The notes beneath the pieces were generated by a model, which was given only the letters and a program-made list of their open reading frames with translations, had not been told where the DNA came from and ran no database searches. Shown in pieces: positions 36,879-44,580 of a DNA stretch of 64,000 bases (position 1 is its first letter; every line of letters begins with the position of its first letter). The translations under genes were made by a program, and so were the position numbers. Source of the stretch: Sphingobacterium paludis (GTDB taxonomy: Bacteria; Bacteroidota; Bacteroidia; Sphingobacteriales; Sphingobacteriaceae); assembly GCF_004364125.1 (NCBI RefSeq), contig NZ_SNZV01000001.1:372001-436000 (forward strand), in the 5' to 3' direction.

Positions 36879-38114
36879 CTATTTGTTGTTGTAATAATGA
36901 CTTGCACTGATATTTTGTATTTTAGGATCTTTTGCGGATAAAAAGCGTTTTGCAGCAACAACCGTTCGGGCTTGGAAATCGTCGTAGTCTGCGGCACCTT
37001 TTAACATGCTATTTATCCGTACACTGCCTGCCGCATGAATAAATTGCCCGTTGCCCAAGTATAATGCTACATGCGTGACCCGCGCGTTCTTACTTTTATT
37101 CTTACCCCCAGCGAAAAAAAGCAAATCTGCAGGTTTTAGGTTTTTAAGTGCTTTCTGCGGATCGAAATCTCCGTTTTTATCTAAAATATCGATCGTCTGG
37201 CCTTGCAAGACCTGTTGCGAAGCATCACGCGGAATGACGAGCCCATTCATAAAATAGGATGTCTTGGTAAAGCCACTGCAATCCACACCTTTCACCGAGG
37301 TTCCGCCCCAAAGGTAGGGTAGACCGAGCATCGACTTCGCACTGCGAATAATATTATCCGCGTTCGCATCGCGTGTTTTTAGCCACAGGGAGAAAAGCTG
37401 GGCTTCTTCTATCGGAATATAGGCTATCCGGCCATCGGGATAAGCGACTTTGTAGAAGGTGTCAGTTGCCGATACTAGCGATAATATACCACCATACACT
37501 AAATCGGATACGCGTTGGCTTTGGCGATCCGGCGCGGAATATGATTTCCCAAATTCAGCCGTATAGATCACGCGATCATTGCGGTTCCACATCTTTAGCT
37601 TCTCGTCTGCTATCGGTGTTATCGATGAGGTGGGTACCCAGGCTATGTAGCCCTCCGGCGTGCGAACACGGTAATCACTGCCATTTTTCTGAAGTATATC
37701 CACTTGTGTACCTAGCAAGAGTTGCGTAGCCATCTCCGCCGCGTGTGAAGGCGCCGTGCGTAGGTTCGCAACGGAAAGATTAACCAGTCCAGCGGTAGCG
37801 TCGCCTACCGATGCATCCGGAAGCGCCAATATAGTAAAGCTACCCTTCCATTTACTGAGGTCTTTTTCCAGTTCGGATTTTAATTGAGGATCACTAATTT
37901 GTATGTGATACGTACCATCATCATCCTTTTCATCAACAAGTTCGACAATGCTTGTGCGTTTGTCGGGCGCCCATTTCAGCCGGAACTCGGCTAGGGCTTT
38001 TTGTACATCTTGATCCGGGGATGTGGAATGCTGTGCTTTGCTTACTAAACTGAGGGATAGTAAGCAGCAAAAAAAAGCAAAGAATTTTGAGGACATGGCT
38101 TTTTTGTTAATCAT
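36879..38114 (-). CDS. NlpC/P60 gamma-D-glutamyl-L-diamino acid endopeptidase (YkfC-like) with SH3 domains
   Basis: A 411-residue exported cysteine peptidase. Signal peptide to about residue 27 (LVSKAQ). Two bacterial SH3 domains (about 105-165, VNLSVANLRTAPSHAAEMAT, and 175-240) precede the NlpC/P60 domain (about 255-400). The triad is Cys279 (GVDCSGFTK), His348 (VTHVALYLG) and His360 (FIHAAG). The architecture is that of YkfC-type enzymes that cut L-Ala-gamma-D-Glu off free murein peptides. First gene of the operon that continues with the dipeptide epimerase, SusC and SusD. Confidence 0.92.
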   Translation of the reverse strand: MINKKAMSSKFFAFFCCLLSLSLVSKAQHSTSPDQDVQKALAEFRLKWAPDKRTSIVELVDEKDDDGTYHIQISDPQLKSELEKDLSKWKGSFTILALPDASVGDATAGLVNLSVANLRTAPSHAAEMATQLLLGTQVDILQKNGSDYRVRTPEGYIAWVPTSSITPIADEKLKMWNRNDRVIYTAEFGKSYSAPDRQSQRVSDLVYGGILSLVSATDTFYKVAYPDGRIAYIPIEEAQLFSLWLKTRDANADNIIRSAKSMLGLPYLWGGTSVKGVDCSGFTKTSYFMNGLVIPRDASQQVLQGQTIDILDKNGDFDPQKALKNLKPADLLFFAGGKNKSKNARVTHVALYLGNGQFIHAAGSVRINSMLKGAADYDDFQARTVVAAKRFLSAKDPKIQNISASHYYNNK

Positions 38115-38395
38115 TTAAAGCGAATATAGTGTTTTTGAAAGAAATATGACAAAATGAAATGCGTTTTTTTGTTTGTTTTCGGATTCAGTTAGTAATAATC
38201 AGCATGCCTAGACTTTTTTTGAAGCATTTGCAGGCGTCGACTGTTAAGCGAGCTATTTGCGTAGTCAATTTTTCCATCATGGCAAGTCCATAACCCTATA
38301 TAGTATCTTTTTCTCCTTAATCGTTTTAGTAGATATGATCATGTTGTTAAGTGGATTTTTCGTAATATTGTGAGGACGTATATCTACTACTATTC

Positions 38396-39412
38396 ATGAA
38401 TTCCAGAAGACAATTTATCAAGCGAACATTAGTCGGCGCAGCAGCTGTTGGCTCGCTGAATACCCTCATGGCATCCCCGCAAACGCGCAAGTCTATCCAA
38501 CCAATCGTTATCTCTACTTGGGATTTTGGTGTAGCAGCCAATCAGGCTGCGTGGCAAGTCCTTAAGAAAAAGGGTAGGGCACTGGATGCGGTGGAGCAAG
38601 GTGTACAGGTTGCGGAGGCCGACCTCTCGAATCCCACAGTTGGCAAGGGCGGTTACCCCGATCGAGACGGACATGTAACCCTAGACGCCTGTATCATGGA
38701 TGAGGAGGGGAATTGCGGATCGGTAGCGGCACTGGAACATATAGCGCATCCAATCTCGGTGGCGCGGATGGTTATGGAAAAAACACCGCATGTTATGCTC
38801 GTCGGCGAAGGTGCCTTACAGTTTGCTTTGGAGAACGGGTTTCAGCGTGAAAATCTGCTTATCCCTTCATCGGAGAAGGCTTGGCAAGAATGGCTGAAAG
38901 AAAAGAAGTATAAGCCTATTATGAATATTGAAAATAAGTCATTCAACACCGAACGACTTCCGGGCAACCAATACAATCACGATACCATCGGGATGTTGGC
39001 GTTAGATGCTGAAGGCAATCTGTCCGGGGCATGTACGACGAGTGGAATGGCCTTTAAGATGCGCGGTCGCGTGGGCGATAGTCCGATAATCGGCGCGGGT
39101 TTATACATTGATAATGAGGTAGGCGGAGCAACATCGACGGGCGTGGGCGAAGAAGTAATCCGCACGGTGGGTAGTTTCTTAGTGGTGGAATTGATGCGTC
39201 AGGGTTATTCGCCAGAGGCAGCCTGCAAAGAAGCCGTGGAACGTATCGTAAAAAAGAAACCTGCAACAGCGAAGGAAATTCAAGTGGGATTTTTGGCCTT
39301 GAATAAGAAAGGTGAATACGGATCTTATGCATTGCAATCTGGCTTTACCTACGCCGTTTGCAATGAACAGAAGCAAGATCTGGTTATCAAAGGAAAACAC
39401 ATTTTTAAGTAG
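38396..39412 (+). CDS. Tat-exported glycosylasparaginase-family Ntn hydrolase
   Basis: A 338-residue member of the Ntn asparaginase-2 family. It starts MNSRRQFIKRTLVGAAAVG, a twin-arginine signal (RRQFIK). The autoprocessing site HDTIGMLALD has Thr197 as the new N-terminal nucleophile, with GNLSGACTTSGMAFKMRGRV and GDSPIIGAGLYIDNEVG downstream, as in the glycosylasparaginase of Elizabethkingia. The family removes Asn-linked GlcNAc or hydrolyses isoaspartyl bonds; the HDT motif and PIIGAGLYID favour the glycosylasparaginase branch. It is divergent from the NlpC/P60-epimerase-SusCD operon and may share its periplasmic role in peptide or glycopeptide breakdown. Confidence 0.9.
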   Translation: MNSRRQFIKRTLVGAAAVGSLNTLMASPQTRKSIQPIVISTWDFGVAANQAAWQVLKKKGRALDAVEQGVQVAEADLSNPTVGKGGYPDRDGHVTLDACIMDEEGNCGSVAALEHIAHPISVARMVMEKTPHVMLVGEGALQFALENGFQRENLLIPSSEKAWQEWLKEKKYKPIMNIENKSFNTERLPGNQYNHDTIGMLALDAEGNLSGACTTSGMAFKMRGRVGDSPIIGAGLYIDNEVGGATSTGVGEEVIRTVGSFLVVELMRQGYSPEAACKEAVERIVKKKPATAKEIQVGFLALNKKGEYGSYALQSGFTYAVCNEQKQDLVIKGKHIFK

Positions 39413-39669
39413 TGCGTAATGAGATATTGGTAGTTAGATCTTAGTATTTAGATTTTAGTAGTTAGATCTAGTATGTAGATTTTAGTAGTTAGATGTTAGC
39501 ATGTAAAAGCGCGAACTATGACTTCCAAATTATCATTTTTAGTTTTTAACTTCTCACATTTGACGTGTAACTTCTTTTGAGGTGTAAATTTTGACTTGTA
39601 ACTTTTAACTTCTTACTTGTCTTCTTTTTAACTTTTTACTTTTTAATTTTGACTTTTTAATTTACAAAT
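39410..39669. repeat. two AT-rich repeat families between the asparaginase-family gene and msrA
   Basis: 39410-39495: a repeat that starts at the stop codon TAG (TAGTGCGTAATGAGATATTG) and continues with TTTAGATTTTAGTAGTTAGA units; it matches the minus strand at 44580-44505. 39520-39665: TTTTTAACTT / TTTTGACTTT units, the reverse complement of the family at 22834-22910 and 43985-44240, running up to the msrA start codon. Confidence 0.75.
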
Positions 39670-40185
39670 ATGAAAGCAACATTTGGTGGTGGATGTTTTT
39701 GGTGTACCGAGGTGATATTCCAAAATACGGATGGGGTGAATACCGTTTTACCCGGATATATGGGCGGGAAAACAGAAAGCCCAACTTATAAAGAGGTGTG
39801 CAATGGGGACTCGGAGCACGTGGAGGTTGTGCAATTAGATTTTGATGAAAGCAAGGTAAGCTTTGACGAGCTGCTCAAGATCTTTTTCAAAACACATAAT
39901 CCAACAACGCTAAATAGGCAAGGTAATGACGTCGGCACGCAATACCGGTCTGTGGTTTTCTACCATGACGAAGCACAGAAAGAGGCAACTTTAGCGTTTA
40001 TCCAAGGTCTGGAAGATGCGGAAGCATTTGCAGACCCTATTGTGACGGCTGTAGAGCCTGCGGAAAAATTTTGGGAGGCGGAAGATTATCATCATGATTA
40101 CTTCAACCAAAATCCAGGCAATCCGTTTTGTGCGGCGGTAATAGCTCCTAAGCTGCAGAAATTTTTGAAAGAGTACAAGGCTTAA
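39670..40185 (+). CDS. msrA: peptide-methionine (S)-S-oxide reductase
   Basis: A 171-residue MsrA. The GGGCFWC motif holds catalytic Cys9 with Cys12; family segments GYMGGKTESPTYKEVCNGDS, FFKTHNPTTLNRQGNDVGTQ and YRSVVFYHDEAQK follow, with the E-D-Y-H-H-D segment (AEDYHHDYF) near the end. It repairs oxidised methionine with thioredoxin. Stand-alone gene without msrB; its upstream region is all AT-rich repeat and no promoter box was found. Confidence 0.95.
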   Translation: MKATFGGGCFWCTEVIFQNTDGVNTVLPGYMGGKTESPTYKEVCNGDSEHVEVVQLDFDESKVSFDELLKIFFKTHNPTTLNRQGNDVGTQYRSVVFYHDEAQKEATLAFIQGLEDAEAFADPIVTAVEPAEKFWEAEDYHHDYFNQNPGNPFCAAVIAPKLQKFLKEYKA

Positions 40186-40390
40186 TCGAACGAACAAAAT
40201 AGCTCTTCAAAAAATCGTAATGAATGCGGAAAATGCTTCATTGCTTGCCTGTTATGTCTACGAATGGCCAAGTAAAAACAATCTTGCACTTGGTCATTTG
40301 TTTTTTATGTGCTGCGTTTTATCTTACGTTCCTTCCAGGATAAGATTTATTTTCATAGCGATTCACACCTATTTCCGTGCTGCTAAAAGA

Positions 40391-40918
40391 TTATTCCAAA
40401 TTTCCGAGCACAAAAGGTGGTTGGGTTCTGATGGCAATAACAAAGCCATTTCGGGCAATATACTCCAGCTCGATTTCTTTGTCTACGAATTGATAAAAGT
40501 CTTGATCGGAATCCTTCAAAATTAAGTGGCCGCCAAAACTGCTATGCAGTCCAAATGTGTTTCCCTGGTAATAATTCTCCGGAATGGGGTGCTCTTGCAT
40601 GACAACCTCCGTCGTCGTAAAAGATATGTTTGCGGATCGATTTCTTTTTTGAAGCACCTTTTTCAATACGCCTCTACGAATAATCTTCCTATCGGCCTCT
40701 AGCACAATATCTTTTTCTTTATTCGTTAGTGGAATAATGACGAAAAAGATACATGCTACCACCGCTATGCAGAATAACACTACTTCTCCTATATCGAAAA
40801 CAAATCCGGAGATTATGAAGAAAACGCATATGGTCCAAAAAATACTGTTGTAATTTTGTCGCGCCGTTTGATTCAACCGTCTTCGATCTTCTTCGGTAAT
40901 TGCGACTATTTTTATCAT
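40391..40918 (-). CDS. membrane protein of unknown function
   Basis: A 175-residue protein with an N-terminal charged segment (ITEEDRRRLNQTARQNYNSI), two adjacent membrane helices (about 27-47 and 48-67, FWTICVFFIISGFVFDIGEV, VLFCIAVVACIFFVIIPL) and a soluble C-terminal half of about 105 residues, mostly beta (DIVLEADRKIIRRGVLKKVL, IELEYIARNGFVIAI). The arrangement recalls two-helix-plus-PH-like domain proteins, but I do not recognise a named family. It lies alone, upstream of a terminator of parC. Confidence 0.65.
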   Translation of the reverse strand: MIKIVAITEEDRRRLNQTARQNYNSIFWTICVFFIISGFVFDIGEVVLFCIAVVACIFFVIIPLTNKEKDIVLEADRKIIRRGVLKKVLQKRNRSANISFTTTEVVMQEHPIPENYYQGNTFGLHSSFGGHLILKDSDQDFYQFVDKEIELEYIARNGFVIAIRTQPPFVLGNLE

Positions 40919-41059
40919 GATAACTGTATTGTGCTACGGCGGGGGCCTCCGGTTCAACTCGTAAAGTTACAGGCTAATTTACTGATAATCTTTCCCTGAT
41001 TTCAGGGATTTTTAACGGATAGCATACCGTCTTGCTCGGTAGGTTTTTATTTCAAGCGT

Positions 41060-41104
41060 AAAACAAAGGAACGAAAGCATATACTTTTCGCTCCTTTGTT
41101 TTTT
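41060..41104 (-). terminator. probable terminator of parC
   Basis: AAACAAAGGA pairs with TCCTTTGTTT, and after one mismatch CGAAA pairs with TTTCG; the loop is about 10 nt. On the minus strand TTTGTTTTA follows. It lies 48-92 bp after the parC stop codon and before the next minus-strand gene. Confidence 0.65.
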
Positions 41105-41151
41105 AGCGTCTTTTATTGAAAAGCTGTGCTGATGTTATGCTTTCCGCTGCC

Positions 41152-43893
41152 TTAAAACAAGGACGTTTGCCCATCATCGTCCGGTTTAGCGCTATCTCCT
41201 TCATCCAGATTAATATCCTCTGGGTTGGTGATTTCAAAGCCTACGTCCGCTACCACAGCGTTTTGATCATTATCCGGTTGGCTAAGTGTTTCGGACACTG
41301 TCGCGGCCTCGGCAGCAACCTCAGGTGCAACGGGCGAATCCGACGAGGGCTTCACGGAAAGATCTATTTCCTCGGTAAGCAAGGCCACACGTTTAACCGT
41401 ATGGAACGATAGCCTATTTCCTTGTGCCTTCATTCCTTTCACGTCAATAATTTCGTTCAAGGGTTGCTCTAAGGTTTCGGGAGTCTGTGATTTGCCTTTC
41501 AACAAATCCACTTTTACCATCGGATCGGCACCATTGGTGACGATAATTAGCTGTGAGCCTGGTGCTTCATTGATAAATGACAAGCGTTTTCCAATGGGCT
41601 GATCGTCAAACTTAAAGCGTTTTACGAAATAGGTACTCGTTTTACCATCCTGATGTATGACCGTGTAGACATGTTCTGGCAGGTATTTTTCCATGCGCAG
41701 TATGTTTGCATCAAAATGATTGTTTAGATCAAAGCTGGAAAATTCATATGATCCATCGGCGTAAACCAATAAGATCTTATCGTCACCATCGAATTCCCCA
41801 AGATAGCGCCCACGCTCGTCTGCATTTAAGCGCCTCAGCACATCATCAAACCATATTTTTCTGCCTGCTAAGGTGGAAACCCCAGCATTTTTGAAGGTTA
41901 TTTTTTTGGTCGGGAACTTCGATACGATGTTGCCCTGCGATGCACGACCTTTTATAGCTATTTCTGCGAAATCCAGATCAAAGGTCAGCTTACGCAGTTT
42001 AGAATGTGGTTTCAACTGAATATTGACCACTTCAGCTTCTCCGTTTGGATTGGCCGTAAAATACAACAGTTTAGAGCCTTTAGCACCTTTAGATATGTCG
42101 TATTCCTTGTCGCGCGTCACGCCCGTTACAGCAAATCGTTTCACATAGCTTGTGCCTGTGGCACCATCGCTGTATACGGCGTTGTAGATGGTTCGCTCAT
42201 CGCCCTTTTTAAAGACGGCGATATGAATAATCCCTTTGCCGACGAAAACTTTGTCCTGCACTTTGGTGACGGAATACTTTCCGTCGCTACGGAATACAAT
42301 GATGTCGTCAATATCCGAACATTCCGAGACAAATTCATCCTTGCGCATGCCCGTGCCGATAAATCCTTCTTCCCGGTTAACGTATAGCTTGGCATTAGCC
42401 AAGGCTACTTGAGAGGCTTCTACTTTATCAAAGATACGAATCTCGGTTTTGCGTTCTCGACCTTTGCTGTATTTGCTGCGTAAATGCTCGAACCAATCGA
42501 TGCTATACTCCGTAAGGTTTCGCAGGTTTTTGCGTACCACCTTGATGTCGTCTTCCAGCGCCTTCATCTGTTCGTCAGCTTTGCTTACATCAAATCGCGT
42601 GATGCTGCTCATCGGTTTGTCGATCAGCCGTTTGTAATCTTCCGGAAGGATTTCTCGGTAAAACTGTGGGAAGAACGGCTCAAACAAGCGATTTAATACA
42701 GTCACCACCGTTTGGAAATCGCCAGCATTCTCATAGTCAGTATGTTTGTACATACCTTCCTGAATAAATATTTTTAGTAAGGAGCTAAAAAAGATTTTCT
42801 CCTGCAGTTCGTGGAGTTTAATTTCGAGTTCACGCTTCAACAGCTCCTTAGTAAACTTGGTGTTGGCGATCAAGATATCGTTCACACTCATAAAGTGCGG
42901 CTTGTTATCAATGATTACGCAGGTATTTGGCGATATCGAATTTTCACAGGCAGTGAAGGCATATAGGGCATCGATGGTGACATCGGGCGAAATACCGGGT
43001 GCCAAGTGAACGATGATCTCGACGTGTTCCGCTGTATTGTCTTCGATTTTTTTGATCTTGATTTTGCCCTTCTCGTTTGCGGTGACTACGCTCTCAATAA
43101 GTCCCCCCGTGGTTGTTCCAAACGGGATTTGTGTAATGGCCAACGTCTTTTTATCGCGCTCTTCTATTCGGGCACGCACGCGAATCTTACCACCTCTGCG
43201 GCCTTCATTATAGTTTGACACATCAGCCAAGCCTCCGGTAGGGAAGTCGGGGACGAGGTTTGGACGTTCGCCTTTCAATACTTGAATCGAACCATCGATA
43301 AGCTCGATAAAGTTATGCGGCATAATTTTCGTCGCCAATCCGACGGCAATACCTTCAGCACCCTGTGCAAGCAATAACGGAAACTTGACTGGCAACGTAA
43401 CAGGCTCCTTATTCCGGCCGTCATAGCTCAACTGCCACTCCGTGGTATCAGGATTGAACACCACTTCATTAGCGAATTTCGATAGCCGACCCTCAATATA
43501 ACGCGGCGCCGCAGCGGCATCGCCAGTGATCGGATCTCCCCAGTTACCTTGGCAGTCGATCAGTAAATCTTTTTGCCCGATCTGCACCATGGCGTCCCCA
43601 ATAGAAGCATCCCCGTGTGGGTGATACTTCATGGTGTTTCCGATCACGTTCGCAGCCTTATTGTAGCGACCATCATCCATCTCCTTCAGGGAATGTAAGA
43701 TACGTCGTTGCACGGGTTTGAATCCGTCGTTGATATGCGGTACCGCCCGGTCTAGAATAACATAAGAAGCATAGTCCAGAAACCAGTTCTCGTAAAGTCC
43801 GGATAGGGGAATAGTGGTGCTGTTTAATTCGTGATCTTGACCTTGTGCATTGGGGTCGGTATTCTCTGCTGAAAAGTTTGTTTCTTCGCTCAT
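41152..43893 (-). CDS. parC: DNA topoisomerase IV subunit A (ParC/GyrA family)
   Basis: A 913-residue type IIA topoisomerase subunit. The breakage-reunion domain has DRAVPHINDGFKPVQRRILH, KYHPHGDASIGDAMV (quinolone region) and the catalytic Tyr132 in AAPRYIEGRLSKF. A coiled-coil tower (about 390-460) and a C-terminal region with beta-pinwheel-like repeats follow, then a low-complexity acidic tail (VAPEVAAEAATVSETLSQ, INLDEGDSAKPDDDG). The GyrA-box QRRGGKG is not present; the C-terminal repeats are the degenerate type seen in Bacteroidota ParC. parE is not in the window. The early LSGLYENWFLDYASYVILD fits ParC rather than GyrA. Confidence 0.9.
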   Translation of the reverse strand: MSEETNFSAENTDPNAQGQDHELNSTTIPLSGLYENWFLDYASYVILDRAVPHINDGFKPVQRRILHSLKEMDDGRYNKAANVIGNTMKYHPHGDASIGDAMVQIGQKDLLIDCQGNWGDPITGDAAAAPRYIEGRLSKFANEVVFNPDTTEWQLSYDGRNKEPVTLPVKFPLLLAQGAEGIAVGLATKIMPHNFIELIDGSIQVLKGERPNLVPDFPTGGLADVSNYNEGRRGGKIRVRARIEERDKKTLAITQIPFGTTTGGLIESVVTANEKGKIKIKKIEDNTAEHVEIIVHLAPGISPDVTIDALYAFTACENSISPNTCVIIDNKPHFMSVNDILIANTKFTKELLKRELEIKLHELQEKIFFSSLLKIFIQEGMYKHTDYENAGDFQTVVTVLNRLFEPFFPQFYREILPEDYKRLIDKPMSSITRFDVSKADEQMKALEDDIKVVRKNLRNLTEYSIDWFEHLRSKYSKGRERKTEIRIFDKVEASQVALANAKLYVNREEGFIGTGMRKDEFVSECSDIDDIIVFRSDGKYSVTKVQDKVFVGKGIIHIAVFKKGDERTIYNAVYSDGATGTSYVKRFAVTGVTRDKEYDISKGAKGSKLLYFTANPNGEAEVVNIQLKPHSKLRKLTFDLDFAEIAIKGRASQGNIVSKFPTKKITFKNAGVSTLAGRKIWFDDVLRRLNADERGRYLGEFDGDDKILLVYADGSYEFSSFDLNNHFDANILRMEKYLPEHVYTVIHQDGKTSTYFVKRFKFDDQPIGKRLSFINEAPGSQLIIVTNGADPMVKVDLLKGKSQTPETLEQPLNEIIDVKGMKAQGNRLSFHTVKRVALLTEEIDLSVKPSSDSPVAPEVAAEAATVSETLSQPDNDQNAVVADVGFEITNPEDINLDEGDSAKPDDDGQTSLF

Positions 43894-44577
43894 TTACGAC
43901 AAAGTAGCTTTATTTCGATACTGTTTATTGGCTTTTTAAGGCAGGTAAAAATAACAAAATTCAACCATTTATCGTGATATTTCTTCAGTTAGAAGTCAAA
44001 ATTCAGCAGTCAGAATTCAAAAGCGAGACGTTAAAAGGTAGAACTTAAAAGTGAAAATGCGTCATTGCAAGGAAGTATGACGGGACAAGGCATTACTTTA
44101 AAAGTAAAAAGTTAAAAATTCAAGAGTTAGAAGTTAAAAGTTAAAATGCGTCCTTGCGAGGAGGTATGACGGGGCAAGGCATTACTTTAAAAATAAGAAG
44201 TGAAAAACTCAAAAGTTAGAATTTAAAAGTGAAAATGCGTCCTTGCGAGGAAGTATGACGTGGCAATCTGCATTTTTACAAACGTAATATTGCCGCGCCA
44301 TCGTTCCTCTTGCTCCCAAAGACCTCCACTTTTGTCCCGTTTAATATCTCATTTCCCACTACTCAATACCAAATATTGCCGCGGCGAGCGGCGGAAGGGT
44401 TTAAGGAAAAAAAAGGTAGTGTTTCAGGACCAGCACAGTCCTGAAACACTACCTTTATCTATGTACAAAGTAGAAAAGTAAAAATTTGTACCCAGTACCA
44501 TTTCTACAATCTACATACTAAAATCTAAGTACTAAAATCTAAATACTAATATCTCAATACGCACTACTCATTACTCA
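43894..44577. repeat. repeat-rich intergenic region with an 89-bp tandem array
   Basis: A 684-bp gap between parC and the glucan operon. 43985-44268 is a tandem array: the segment ATGCGTCATTGCAAGGAAG recurs at 44057, 44146 and 44235, exactly 89 bp apart, each followed by TATGACG(G)GGCAAGGC and AT-rich AAAGTTAAAA units; a partial unit precedes the first. 44341-44370 (minus) holds a fragment of the GAGTAGTGGGAAATGAGATA repeat. 44407-44456 is a terminator. 44505-44580 (minus) is the repeat that starts at the GH3 stop codon. No gene is credible. Confidence 0.8.
44407..44456 (-). terminator. strong terminator of the glucan-utilisation operon
   Basis: Arms 44412-44430 and 44438-44456 are perfect 19-bp reverse complements (AAAGGTAGTGTTTCAGGAC) with a 7-nt loop; on the minus strand a run of eight T follows. 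It lies about 120 bp after the GH3 stop codon. Confidence 0.9.
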
Positions 44578-44580
44578 CTA
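44505..44580 (-). repeat. stop-codon-adjacent TAGATTTTAGTA repeat
   Basis: Reading the minus strand from the GH3 stop: TAGTGAGTAATGAGTAGTGC, GTATTGAGATATTAGTATTT, AGATTTTAGTACTTAGATTT, TAGTATGTAGATTGTAG. The copy at 39410-39495 on the plus strand begins the same way at another stop codon. Confidence 0.7.

Noticed and set aside
40220..40525. 101-codon plus-strand frame between msrA and the membrane protein
   Set aside because: It overlaps antisense the membrane protein at 40391-40918, which has clear helices, and its Cys-rich start shows no family.
43985..44268. Possible CRISPR array
   Set aside because: The 89-bp period has no short repeat with unique spacers; whole units are copied, and there are no cas genes in the window.
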